Assembly: GCA_934271275.1 (NCBI GenBank)
Contig: CAKQRD010000008.1
Span: 1 to 64,000 of the forward strand
Source: an uncultured Clostridia bacterium
Lineage (GTDB): Bacteria; Bacillota; Clostridia; Christensenellales; Borkfalkiaceae
DNA: 64,000 nt
Reading direction: 5' to 3'
Positions 1 to 7,591 of this stretch are shown here, piece after piece. The position numbers and the translations under genes are program-made. How positions within the stretch are numbered: position 1 is the stretch's first letter; every line of letters starts with the position of its first letter. Below the pieces are notes generated by a model that worked only from the letters and a program-made list of their open reading frames with translations, was not told the DNA's origin and did no database searches.

Positions 1-1356
1 CTTGCCGATCGTGCCGACGTTATTTTTAGATTGCTTTTCAGTTGTACGCATTTTAATACAACGGCATTATATGCTAATTTTAGAGATGACGTAGTAAGCG
101 GACTTAAAAGCAGTTTGCGCCGTGGACATATTTTATTAAACGGCACGAACGCAACGTTGTTCGGCAACGGACCTGAGCTGTTAAAGTACATAGCCGGCGA
201 AAAGATAACAAGCGAGTTAAAGAAGGGACAAATTTACTGCAAGAGATTCGAAAGTGGCGCGAAACTTCTTTGCGCGCGCTCACCGCATATAACGATGGGC
301 AACCTTTACTGTGTGGAAAACAACCTTAGCGGCGAGATTTGGAATTATTTCAATTTAGGTAAAAATATCGTTTGTGTAAACGCTATTGGCGAGAATATTC
401 AACAGCGCTTAAATGGTTGCGATTACGATTCCGATGCAATACTGATAACCGATGATAAGTTGTTGGTGGAAAGTGCAGAGAGATATAAAAATTATTTCAA
501 AGTGCCCGTTTGCGGTATTTCCTCTATGAGTAAAAGTGGTCAAACGCTTGCAGAGCTCGACCACGACACAAGCGAAAACAAAATAGGCGAAATCGTAAAT
601 CTATCGCAAAAATTAAATAGTATTATATGGAACGAAATGAAAGGCGGTGCACCTACGGAGAAAATCTTAGAGATTTATAACGACGTTTGTAAGCTTGCCG
701 TTTTGTCAGACCTAGAGATAGACAAAGCAAAGCGCGCTTACGATAACGTAAACGTTGGGAAAGAACTTTTCGCATTGCGCAAGAAGTATAATAGTCCTGC
801 GCCGATTTTCTTTAAGGAAATCGACGATAAGGGAAAAGAAAACGAGTATACTTTTTATGATACGGCGATGGATTATATTTATCAAGCCGTTAAAAAGTTT
901 AACTTCGTAAAGGGTAAAAGAAAACGAGTTAATTATATGCCTATCTCTTGGGTCGTGGGAGAAATTACGACTTCGGATAACGCTACCGATTATAGGCATA
1001 GAGATAAAATTATTGAGATTTGCGAAGAGTATAGAAAGAGAATTGACCGTTTGTATATGGAACTACGAGTTTCGGATGACCAAGAAAAAGAGGTTGTTTA
1101 CGAAAAAATAGAAGAAGAGAAAGCCGATAGAGATAAGCAAGTTTCCAAATGGCTAACGAGTAGAAACGTGCTTATATTCGTGGCTCGCCATTATGAAAAG
1201 AATCGTCCGTCCGATTGGCGAATTTATGCCTCGATAGTAAATGCTCGTCACTTTAAGGATTTTATGCTTAAAGGCGGTTCTCCTATAGGGTTCGTTGAGG
1301 AAAGTAGAGACGGGAATATTATTGTTTATGGTAAGAAATTCGCAATAAAATGGTAA
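1..1356 (+). CDS. RNA-polymerase-like double-psi beta-barrel protein (YonO/QDE-1-type), 5'-truncated
   Basis: The reading frame is open from base 1, so the gene begins before the window; the first possible internal start is TTG at 31. The visible 451 codons contain a block around 260-480: LLCARSPH, then MGN, a basic/hydrophobic stretch, and LNGCDYDSDAILITDD. This order (R-x-P...N...G-x-D-x-D-x-D) matches the active-site barrel of multisubunit RNAP beta-prime (RAPTLHR...NADFDGD) and of QDE-1/YonO-type single-chain polymerases (TRNPCLHPGD...GxDxDGD). The Mg-binding triad DxDxD is intact, with Ser in place of the usual Gly. Upstream, residues near 120-200 (LLNGTNATLFGNGPELL) may belong to the preceding core element. 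The C-terminal half is charged and unassigned. It lies just upstream of mobilisation genes, so it is probably carried by the element. The motif reading is firm; polymerase activity and template are inference. Confidence 0.6.
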   Translation, partial: LADRADVIFRLLFSCTHFNTTALYANFRDDVVSGLKSSLRRGHILLNGTNATLFGNGPELLKYIAGEKITSELKKGQIYCKRFESGAKLLCARSPHITMGNLYCVENNLSGEIWNYFNLGKNIVCVNAIGENIQQRLNGCDYDSDAILITDDKLLVESAERYKNYFKVPVCGISSMSKSGQTLAELDHDTSENKIGEIVNLSQKLNSIIWNEMKGGAPTEKILEIYNDVCKLAVLSDLEIDKAKRAYDNVNVGKELFALRKKYNSPAPIFFKEIDDKGKENEYTFYDTAMDYIYQAVKKFNFVKGKRKRVNYMPISWVVGEITTSDNATDYRHRDKIIEICEEYRKRIDRLYMELRVSDDQEKEVVYEKIEEEKADRDKQVSKWLTSRNVLIFVARHYEKNRPSDWRIYASIVNARHFKDFMLKGGSPIGFVEESRDGNIIVYGKKFAIKW

Positions 1357-1493
1357 AAAGTGAAAGAGCACGTCTTTGGGATACAAATTAAAAATTAGAG
1401 TTTTCCCTTTCATAGAAAGGGAAAGGCTTGCCAAAATTTTAAAAAGAGTAATCGGTGTAATAGAACCCGTTTTTCAAAAGCGTGGAAATGAAA

Positions 1494-1523
1494 GCCCGAC
1501 AGTGATAACCTGTCAGGCTTTTT
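1494..1523 (+). terminator. Rho-independent terminator after the polymerase-like gene
   Basis: A 9-bp stem with one mismatch (1494-1502 with 1510-1518) and a 7-nt loop is followed by TTTTT. A separate perfect 9-bp hairpin (1402-1410 with 1416-1424) lies upstream without a T run. The short frame across this stretch has no support as a gene. Confidence 0.65.
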
Positions 1524-1580
1524 CTACGCCCAAAAGACAACTAAATACAATAAGGTAAAAGGGTGGCTTTGACGTTATAG

Positions 1581-1645
1581 CGAGGAACGTATTTGTCTTG
1601 CCAAATACACGATTTTTCAAATCGCCTCGTTAGGGGAAACCCCTA
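1581..1645 (+). other. Candidate origin of transfer (multi-hairpin structure before mobC)
   Basis: CGAGG at 1581-1585 pairs with CCTCG at 1625-1629 and encloses two perfect hairpins: GTATTTG/CAAATAC (1589-1595 with 1602-1608) and GATTT/AAATC (1611-1615 with 1619-1623). A third hairpin, TAGGGG/CCCCTA (1631-1636 with 1640-1645), follows. Inverted repeats directly upstream of mobC-relaxase genes are where oriT normally sits. No nic consensus was recognised, so the assignment is by position and structure. An RNA control element for mobC is the alternative. Confidence 0.45.
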
Positions 1646-1683
1646 ATACCCCAAACAACAAAAAAATAAAAGGAGGAGAAATT

Positions 1684-1998
1684 ATAGCAAGAAGAAAAAG
1701 ACCATTTGCCTACAATTTTAGGGCAAGCGAGCAAGAGAAAAATTTAATAGATAACGCAATAGCAAAAAGCGGACTGACGATAACGGACTTTGTAATTCGG
1801 TCAATTACCGACAAGCCGATTACCGTGATAGAAAACGGCAACGATATTTTAGCTGAACTAAAACGGCAAGGCAACAACCTAAACCAAGTTGTTAGAAACA
1901 GTTATAACGGCTTTGCGACGGAAGAAGAAATAAAAACGTGCATCAAAAGTCTGAAAGAACTATACCGCAAAATATCTATTGCAATCGGAGGTGGATAA
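1684..1998 (+). CDS. mobC: MobC-family mobilisation accessory protein with a non-AUG start
   Basis: About 104 residues. The start of the protein reads ARRKRPFAYNFRASEQEK, a ribbon-helix-helix-like N-terminus with a basic patch. Downstream is the MobC hallmark LKRQGNNLNQVVR (about residues 57-69), followed by a helical tail. MobC proteins bind oriT and help the relaxase open the strands. A strong AGGAGG lies at 1671-1676, but no ATG, GTG or TTG follows at a usable distance in this frame. The only start-like codons are ATT (1681) and ATA (1684); ATA has the better 7-nt spacing. The stop overlaps the relaxase start (TAATG), so translation is probably coupled. The frame and family are clear; the initiation codon is the uncertain part. 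Confidence 0.75.
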   Translation: MARRKRPFAYNFRASEQEKNLIDNAIAKSGLTITDFVIRSITDKPITVIENGNDILAELKRQGNNLNQVVRNSYNGFATEEEIKTCIKSLKELYRKISIAIGGG

Positions 1999-3143
1999 TG
2001 CCACTTTTTAAGTGTAGCGCAAGCAAGGCAAAGCCGAGAAACGGGATAGCTTACGTAACCGACGAGAAGAAAGCAAAGATAGTGACGGTTAGAAATCTTT
2101 TTGAAGACGAGGATTATGCAAAGCAGTTTGAAGAAACGGCAAGCCGTTTTGGTAAAGGGGATAAGTTTGACGAACGGAAATACTATCATTGTAAATTATC
2201 TTGTGCGCGTCAAGATAACGTTTCGCCTGAAAAGGCACACGCTTACGCTGAAGAATTAGTCGCAAAACTCTTTCAAAATTACGAGTGCGTAATTGCTACC
2301 CATACGGACACGCAAACGGTGCATAGCCATATTATCGTAAACGCGGTGGACCCGATAACGGGTAAAAAATTGCAGTTTAATAAGCAAGACTACGTGAAGA
2401 TGAAGGACGAAGCAAATAGGCTTGGCAAGAAGTATGGTTTTACCGAAACGGATTTTAGAAAGCGTGGGAAGAACAGCAGAACGGCGGTCGAGAAAAAGAT
2501 TATGCTTAAAGGTGGTACGAGTTGGAAAGAAGAACTACGTGAAGTAATTGCAGAAGCAATTAAGAACGTGGCTACGTCTGACAAGTTCAAGGAATATCTT
2601 GAAAAGTGTTACGGCGTAAAAATTACGAGAGATGGTAAGGATTATTCTTATTTGCACCCTAACAAACAAAAACCTATTCGAGGGGAAAAGCTCGGAACAA
2701 ATTATAGTAAAACGGAGGTATTAAAACAAATTGTTAAACAAAATAACGGGCGAGCGTCCTCAACCCGTAATAGAGGACGAATCAGTGGATTTATCAAACA
2801 ATCCACAGGCATTGGAGCTTTGCGAGGAGGTAAAACGATTAACGGCGGAAGCGCGAGAAGCGTTGTTAATGCAAGCCTTAACAGTATCGAGAGAACATTG
2901 CAACGACTTAGTTTTGAGGCTGAATGTGCGAGTCGAGGAACTGACGCGTCAAGTGAAGAACGTAGAATTATACAACGAAAGGCTAGAGAGGAAGCTGAAA
3001 GAAGACGTAGAGAGGCTCTCGAAAGAAGTCAGAGAGAGCAACTACCGATTGTCAGAGAGGATAGATGCGACGTTGAAGAGAATAACGGGAACGGTAACGG
3101 AAATCGAGAGCCTTGTAACCACAGCTATGGGAAAGGCGATTGA
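1998..3143 (+). CDS. Relaxase / mobilisation nuclease (MOBP-like)
   Basis: 381 residues from the ATG overlapping the mobC stop; a start further upstream would run into mobC. The N-terminal relaxase domain carries the metal-binding histidine motif THTDTQTVHSHIIVNAVD (about residues 101-118), typical of the Pfam Relaxase (MobA/VirD2-like) family of Firmicute mobilisable elements. These enzymes nick oriT and stay covalently bound to the transferred strand. Residues 210-240 (YSYLHPNK...IRGEKLGTNY) match the end of the conserved domain in such proteins. The last ~135 residues are Arg/Glu-rich and share their DNA with another frame (2731-3375), so the C-terminus may be constrained by that gene. No coupling ATPase is visible here; the element presumably borrows a transfer machine or continues left of the window. 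Confidence 0.85.
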   Translation: MPLFKCSASKAKPRNGIAYVTDEKKAKIVTVRNLFEDEDYAKQFEETASRFGKGDKFDERKYYHCKLSCARQDNVSPEKAHAYAEELVAKLFQNYECVIATHTDTQTVHSHIIVNAVDPITGKKLQFNKQDYVKMKDEANRLGKKYGFTETDFRKRGKNSRTAVEKKIMLKGGTSWKEELREVIAEAIKNVATSDKFKEYLEKCYGVKITRDGKDYSYLHPNKQKPIRGEKLGTNYSKTEVLKQIVKQNNGRASSTRNRGRISGFIKQSTGIGALRGGKTINGGSARSVVNASLNSIERTLQRLSFEAECASRGTDASSEERRIIQRKAREEAERRRREALERSQREQLPIVREDRCDVEENNGNGNGNREPCNHSYGKGD

Positions 3144-3375
3144 TTCGGCAAGCAAACTGTTAAACGATAGAGTAAAAGAAGCAACGGATATAGCGGTAGC
3201 TAAAATAAACGAAAGCGCAGATAACCTTATGAGTTCGGTTGAAAAGGCAAAAAAAGAAATCGACAAGGTAAAAGATGACATTTACTTTGAACGCGGATTT
3301 AGAAAGTTTATGTTTTGGCTTTCGCCCGTGCTTGCCGTCGCACAAACGGTGCTTTTAATTATGTTGGCTCTATAA
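2731..3375 (+). CDS. Coiled-coil protein with C-terminal membrane anchor, overlapping the relaxase gene
   Basis: 214 residues, starting in a different frame inside the relaxase gene and sharing 413 nt with it. A GGAGG at 2714-2718 lies 12 nt before the TTG start. Residues ~25-185 are a long heptad-rich, Glu/Lys/Leu coiled coil (VKRLTAEAREALLMQAL, ERLERKLKEDVERL and similar). Residues ~192-213 form a hydrophobic helix (FMFWLSPVLAVAQTVLLIML). In ColE1-type mobilisation regions, mobB and mobD overlap the relaxase gene, and MobB is a membrane-associated relaxosome helper. The same layout here suggests a MobB-like role (inference; no sequence match recognised). The part beyond the relaxase stop (3144-3375) is clearly coding in this frame. 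Confidence 0.65.
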   Translation: MLNKITGERPQPVIEDESVDLSNNPQALELCEEVKRLTAEAREALLMQALTVSREHCNDLVLRLNVRVEELTRQVKNVELYNERLERKLKEDVERLSKEVRESNYRLSERIDATLKRITGTVTEIESLVTTAMGKAIDSASKLLNDRVKEATDIAVAKINESADNLMSSVEKAKKEIDKVKDDIYFERGFRKFMFWLSPVLAVAQTVLLIMLAL

Positions 3376-3548
3376 ACTAACGAAAACATCTTGAAAATTA
3401 AATACTTTTTTTCAAAAAACAAATAAACGGCTCACAAGAAACCCAATAAAGCGGTCAACGCCCGATGAAAATGGAAAATTCGTTTCAAAGCCGTCTTAAT
3501 CTTGATTTAACCTTTTTGTGCAAAAAAACCAAGATAGAATAAACAAAA

Positions 3549-3579
3549 GGACGACCGAGAAATCTTCGGTCGTCCTTTT
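3549..3579 (+). terminator. Terminator closing the mobilisation region
   Basis: A perfect 10-bp stem (GGACGACCGA, 3549-3558, with 3566-3575) is followed by TTTT and preceded by A-rich sequence, so it could act on both strands. Sequence between 3376 and this hairpin shows no gene. Confidence 0.75.
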
Positions 3580-3599
3580 ACGAACTCGCTGTTTACGCT

Positions 3600-3662
3600 G
3601 TTTTGATTTGAGATGCCTGAAATTCCCCAAGAGTATCTAACGTTTGAGGTGCATATCAAAAC
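3600..3662. repeat. Imperfect inverted repeat near the mobile element/chromosome junction
   Basis: GTTTTGAT...ATGCCT at 3600-3617 is mirrored by AGGTGCATATCAAAAC at 3647-3662 with a small bulge. It lies between the mobilisation terminator and the 3' end of tmcAL, where base composition shifts from AT-richer element DNA to GC-richer host DNA. It could be part of an element end or attachment region; nothing proves it. Confidence 0.3.
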
Positions 3663-3689
3663 GTGAGGGACTTTTTAGAACGAAGCCTT

Positions 3690-4862
3690 TTATACGAGAA
3701 GCATTCTGCCCGAGGGGGAAGCTCCCGTCGCGAGCGAATATAAATCGGCGGCGAGTACGTCCTTTTCGAGCGAGCGTAAGGCGGCGCGCTTTAAGTCCGC
3801 TTCGTCGCTTTTTCGCGTAAGCACGGGTATTTCCGCTTTTTCGGATATTATCCTTATTATATCCGTTTTGTCCGCATTCACCGCAAGTACTTTCGCGTAA
3901 AGCCCGCTTTTAAGCGTTTCCGCCGTCAGCTCCGCCTTTATTCCCAAAAGATTGTTGATAAGTATTCTTCTTATCCTCGTCGCGGGGTAGCGTTTGGTAG
4001 AAGCCTTCCGCACCAGCTCTTCCACCGTTTTATTGTCCTTCGCGAGTGCCTTTATTCTGTTTTCCAGCCCTTCCGTACAGTCCGCTATTTCCGCCATATC
4101 CTCTTTTTTTGCGGTATAAAGGGCTGTCATAATCATTTTGTCGAACGCGAACGGGTATTCGGTCAGATCCTCGTAAACGAAGGGCGGAACGCATTTTTTA
4201 AGCTTCTTTTTTTCGCCCGCCTTTAACGCCGCGCGTATGCTCGTCGCGCTCGTTATTCCTTTTTTGAGTATCGCGTCGTTATGGTCGCAATCGCCCGTTC
4301 TTATCATAGGGTAAAGCTTTAATTTTCCGCCCGAGGAAAGATTCGCTTTCGCGTATTCGAGCGCCAGAATGTTGTTCGGGGAAGCGATAAGTTTTTCGTC
4401 GAATTTCCCGCCGAGGGCTTTTACCGCCTCGAACTTCGCTTTCGCGAGCGACACGCCCTTTTCGAGACTTTCTTTAAGCGCGCGCTTAAATTCCTTGCTT
4501 TCGTCGTTCATAGCCTCCGCAAGCCGTTCGTAATCCTCCGCCGAGCCGCTTTCCACGCCGAAGCACAGCCCGTCCGCAAAGTTTAAGGCGGACAGTATGT
4601 TCACCGCGCCCTTCGCGAAATTTTCCGCGTTGGCGGTAGAAAACACCGCGGGAAGCTCTATCACCGCGTCCGCGCCCGCGATTATCGCGTGCCGCGCTCT
4701 CGTATATTTATCGAGAACGGCGGGTTCGCCGCGCTGGGTGAAATCGCCGCTCATGATAACGACGACGCGCTCCGCTTTCAGTTCGTTTTTTATATAGTCA
4801 AGATGCCCGACGTGTCCGAGATGAAGCGGGTTGTATTCCGCGATGACGGCGCAAACTTTCAA
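3690..4862 (-). CDS. tmcAL: tRNA(Met) cytidine acetate ligase (TmcAL, formerly UPF0348/YlbM)
   Basis: 390 residues, the usual family size. The N-terminus (AEYNPLHLGHVGHL) holds the HxGH nucleotidyltransferase motif, and MSGDFTQRGEPA follows at about residues 38-49. TmcAL uses acetate and ATP to make N4-acetylcytidine at the wobble base of elongator tRNA-Met. The start is TTG at 4862, with AAAGGAGG 8-9 nt upstream on the minus strand; no ATG is better placed. It is divergent from pta-ackA, which is notable because that pair makes and consumes acetyl phosphate and acetate. It is single-copy housekeeping, with composition like the neighbouring host genes. Confidence 0.9.
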   Translation of the reverse strand: MKVCAVIAEYNPLHLGHVGHLDYIKNELKAERVVVIMSGDFTQRGEPAVLDKYTRARHAIIAGADAVIELPAVFSTANAENFAKGAVNILSALNFADGLCFGVESGSAEDYERLAEAMNDESKEFKRALKESLEKGVSLAKAKFEAVKALGGKFDEKLIASPNNILALEYAKANLSSGGKLKLYPMIRTGDCDHNDAILKKGITSATSIRAALKAGEKKKLKKCVPPFVYEDLTEYPFAFDKMIMTALYTAKKEDMAEIADCTEGLENRIKALAKDNKTVEELVRKASTKRYPATRIRRILINNLLGIKAELTAETLKSGLYAKVLAVNADKTDIIRIISEKAEIPVLTRKSDEADLKRAALRSLEKDVLAADLYSLATGASPSGRMLLV

Positions 4863-4939
4863 TTTTAAGCCTCCTTTCGCCCCGATTCGGGCGCGCTTTG
4901 CAATTTTTAGGAAAATATATCTAAAAGCTTATAAAGCGG

Positions 4940-4968
4940 TTTACATTTTTCAAAAAATGTTGTAAAAT
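4940..4968 (+). promoter_or_regulatory. Promoter of pta-ackA
   Basis: TTTACA (4940-4945), 17-nt spacer, TAAAAT (4963-4968). Predicted transcription start is near 4975, giving a 5' UTR of about 135 nt before the pta ATG. No known riboswitch was recognised in it. Confidence 0.6.
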
Positions 4969-5109
4969 AAAGTCGTTCGTAAAATTCATAAGCGAAATTT
5001 CGCGGCGGGAAGGCGGTTTTATCGCGCTTTTCCCACCAAAGATATTGTACAACATTTCGCAAAAAATACAAAACGAAAAATAAAAAAAGGAAGATAAAGG
5101 GTAAATTTT

Positions 5110-6147
5110 ATGGCAGACGTACTTCAAAGCATAGTCGAAAGAGCTAAAAAGCTCAACAAGAACGTGGTTCTCACCGAGGGCGAGGACGCGCGCGTAGTCA
5201 AGGCGGCGGCGGAAGCCGCGGCGGAGGGCATCGCGAGAATAACTCTTCTCGGAAACCTTGAAGAAATCAAAAAGAATAACCCGAACGTCGATATTTCGGG
5301 CGTTACCGTAGTCGATCCCGTCACCGACGAGAGAACGGATAAATACGCCGAAATGCTTTTCGAGTTAAGAAAGGGCAAAATCAACAAAAAGACCGGCAAC
5401 CCCGAATACGAGGATGCGGCGGCGGCTAAAAAAGCCATTCTCAAAGACTACGCTATGTACGGCGCGCTTATGCTTAAAGCGGGCGACGTGGACGGAATGG
5501 TTTCCGGCGCGTGCCACTCCACGGCGAATACTCTTCGCCCCGGCTTGCAGGTTATAAAGACCGCGCAGGGAATCAACACCGTTTCGAGCAGCTTCGTTAT
5601 GGTAGCTCCCGCGGGCGAAAACAAATATAATCCCGACGGCGTTGCCGTATTCGGCGATTGCGCGATCAATATCGAACCCGACGCGCAGCAGCTTGCGGAC
5701 ATCGCGATTTCTTCCGCGGAAACGGCAAGAACCATCGCGGGGATAGAACCGAGAGTGGCTATGCTCTCCTTCTCCACCAAAGGCTCGGGCAACGACGACA
5801 AATACTTTAAGTCCGTTCCCAAAATGCAGGAAGCGACCGCGCTTGCGAAAGCCGCCGCTCCCGATCTGACGGTAGACGGCGAATTCCAGTTCGACGCCGC
5901 GGTCGCGCCCGAAGTCGGCAAGCTTAAAGCTCCCGACAGCAAGGTTGCGGGACACGCGAACGTATTTATATTCCCCAACATAAACGCGGGCAACATAGGC
6001 TACAAGATAGCGCAGCGTTTCGGCGGATATATGGCTCTCGGTCCTATCTGCCAAGGCTTTGCAAAGCCCATCAACGACCTTTCCCGCGGCTGCAATTCGG
6101 ACGACGTTAAAGCTGTCGTCGCGATAACCGCTCTTCAAGCGAAATAA
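5110..6147 (+). CDS. pta: Phosphate acetyltransferase
   Basis: 345 residues, matching the short (~330 aa) single-domain Pta of Firmicutes. It interconverts acetyl-CoA and acetyl phosphate. Visible family blocks include VLTEGEDARVVKAAAEA near the N-terminus, DGMVSGACHSTANTLRPGLQVI (about residues 123-145), EFQFDAAVAPEVG and FIFPNINAGNIGYKIAQRF near the C-terminus. A purine-rich AGGAAGATAAAGGG lies before the ATG. ackA follows after 27 nt, forming the classic pair for ATP from acetyl-CoA. Confidence 0.95.
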   Translation: MADVLQSIVERAKKLNKNVVLTEGEDARVVKAAAEAAAEGIARITLLGNLEEIKKNNPNVDISGVTVVDPVTDERTDKYAEMLFELRKGKINKKTGNPEYEDAAAAKKAILKDYAMYGALMLKAGDVDGMVSGACHSTANTLRPGLQVIKTAQGINTVSSSFVMVAPAGENKYNPDGVAVFGDCAINIEPDAQQLADIAISSAETARTIAGIEPRVAMLSFSTKGSGNDDKYFKSVPKMQEATALAKAAAPDLTVDGEFQFDAAVAPEVGKLKAPDSKVAGHANVFIFPNINAGNIGYKIAQRFGGYMALGPICQGFAKPINDLSRGCNSDDVKAVVAITALQAK

Positions 6148-6174
6148 TATAACGGATTAACGGAGAATATAAAA

Positions 6175-7365
6175 ATGAAAATACTCGTAATAAACGCGGG
6201 AAGCTCTTCCCTTAAATATCAGCTTATAGATATGGATAACGAAAGAGTTATCCTGAAAGGTCTTTGCGAAAGAATAACTTTTAACGGCGGCAAGCTCACG
6301 CAGAAAACCTTCGACGGCAGAGAAACCGTTATAGAACAGGATATGCCCACCCATAAAGAGGCTATGCAACTCGTTCTCGGCGCGATGCTCGATAAGGAAA
6401 AGGGCGCGCTTAAAAGCGTGGACGAAATCGGCGCGGTAGGACACAGAGTTCTCCACTCGGGCGAAGATTTCAAACATTCGGTAGTCATCGACGACGAGGT
6501 TATAAGAATCTGCGAAAAGAACGCCGAACTCGGACCTCTCCATATGCCCGGCAACATCGCCTGCATAAAGAGTTGCCGCGAGGTTATGAAGGGCGTGCCT
6601 ATGGTAGCGGTGTTCGACACCACCTTCCATTCCACCATGCCCGCAAAGGCTTATATGTACGGTATTCCTTACGAGGTTTACGAGCAGTATAAGATAAGAA
6701 AATACGGCTTCCACGGCACTTCTCACAAGTTCGTTTCGGAAGAGGTCGGCAAGCTCCTCGGCAACAAGAACGCCAAAATGATTATCTGCCACCTCGGCAA
6801 CGGTTCTTCCATATCCGCGGTAAAGGACGGCAAATGTCAGGATACTTCTATGGGCTTTACCCCGCTCGAAGGTCTCGTTATGGGAACGAGAAGCGGCGAT
6901 ATAGATCCAGCGGCGGTAGATTTTATGCGCGTCAAGCTCGGCTTAAAGCCCGAAGAAGTCGTGGATTATCTAAATAAAAAGTGCGGAATTATGGGCATAA
7001 GCGGATTTTCCAGCGACATGCGCGATCTGACCGCGGCTATGAAAGAGGGCAACGAACGCGCGAAGCTCGCTATCGAAATGCTCGCGTACAGAGTTAAAAA
7101 ATACGTCGGAAGCTATCTTGCGGCGCTTAACGGCGCGGACGCCATCGTCTTTACCGGCGGCATAGGCGAAAACTCTCCGCTCGTCCGCAAGCTCGTTATG
7201 GAAGATATGACGTTCTGCGGCGCGGCCCTCGACGAAAAGAAGAACGAAACCCGCGGCGAAACGTTTATCAACGCGGCGGATTCCAAGGTGAAGATTATCG
7301 TTCTTCCCACCAACGAAGAGCTTTCTATCGCGAGAGAAACGAAAGAGCTTACGAGCGCGAAATAA
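6175..7365 (+). CDS. ackA: Acetate kinase
   Basis: 396 residues, full length. Signature blocks: NAGSSSLKYQ at the N-terminus, VFDTTFHSTMP (about 146-156), RKYGFHGTSHKFV (about 179-191), HLGNGSSISAV and VFTGGIGENSP (about 325-335). It makes ATP and acetate from acetyl phosphate, the final step of acetate fermentation. The SD is CGGAG upstream of the ATG. It is the second gene of the pta operon and is followed by a short tandem repeat rather than an obvious terminator. Confidence 0.96.
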   Translation: MKILVINAGSSSLKYQLIDMDNERVILKGLCERITFNGGKLTQKTFDGRETVIEQDMPTHKEAMQLVLGAMLDKEKGALKSVDEIGAVGHRVLHSGEDFKHSVVIDDEVIRICEKNAELGPLHMPGNIACIKSCREVMKGVPMVAVFDTTFHSTMPAKAYMYGIPYEVYEQYKIRKYGFHGTSHKFVSEEVGKLLGNKNAKMIICHLGNGSSISAVKDGKCQDTSMGFTPLEGLVMGTRSGDIDPAAVDFMRVKLGLKPEEVVDYLNKKCGIMGISGFSSDMRDLTAAMKEGNERAKLAIEMLAYRVKKYVGSYLAALNGADAIVFTGGIGENSPLVRKLVMEDMTFCGAALDEKKNETRGETFINAADSKVKIIVLPTNEELSIARETKELTSAK

Positions 7366-7410
7366 TTCGGATAACCTCGGATAACCTCGGATAATCTCGG
7401 ATAATTTCGG
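7361..7410. repeat. Five 10-bp tandem repeats after ackA
   Basis: Five consecutive units starting at 7361, 7371, 7381, 7391 and 7401 follow the pattern ATAAyyTCGG; two are identical (ATAACCTCGG). The first unit contains the ackA stop codon. The repeat could expand or contract by slippage; no function is evident. Confidence 0.8.
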
Positions 7411-7533
7411 AAAACGCGGGTGCGGGAGCGCTCGGATGCGTGGAAGAACGTAACCGCGGCGCGAAAACTGTTTCCGCGAACGGGAAATTTTCCGAAAAAA
7501 TCGGCTTAAAATTGCAAAAAACGGGTAAAATCG

Positions 7534-7562
7534 TTGACAAGGTTTTACAAATGTTATATACT
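7534..7562 (+). promoter_or_regulatory. Promoter of yceD-rpmF
   Basis: TTGACA (7534-7539), 17 nt, TATACT (7557-7562), close to the sigma-A consensus. Because the -10 overlaps the TTG at 7562, the yceD start must be the later ATG at 7592. Confidence 0.8.
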
Positions 7563-7591
7563 TGATAGGCTATTATTCCTTAAAGGCGTTT

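Noticed and set aside
1376..1558. Short plus-strand frame between the polymerase-like gene and mobC
   Set aside because: It crosses a hairpin and the terminator, has no SD and no coding character.
5365..6138. 257-residue minus-strand frame across pta
   Set aside because: Antisense shadow of pta, caused by GC-biased codons; pta is unmistakable.
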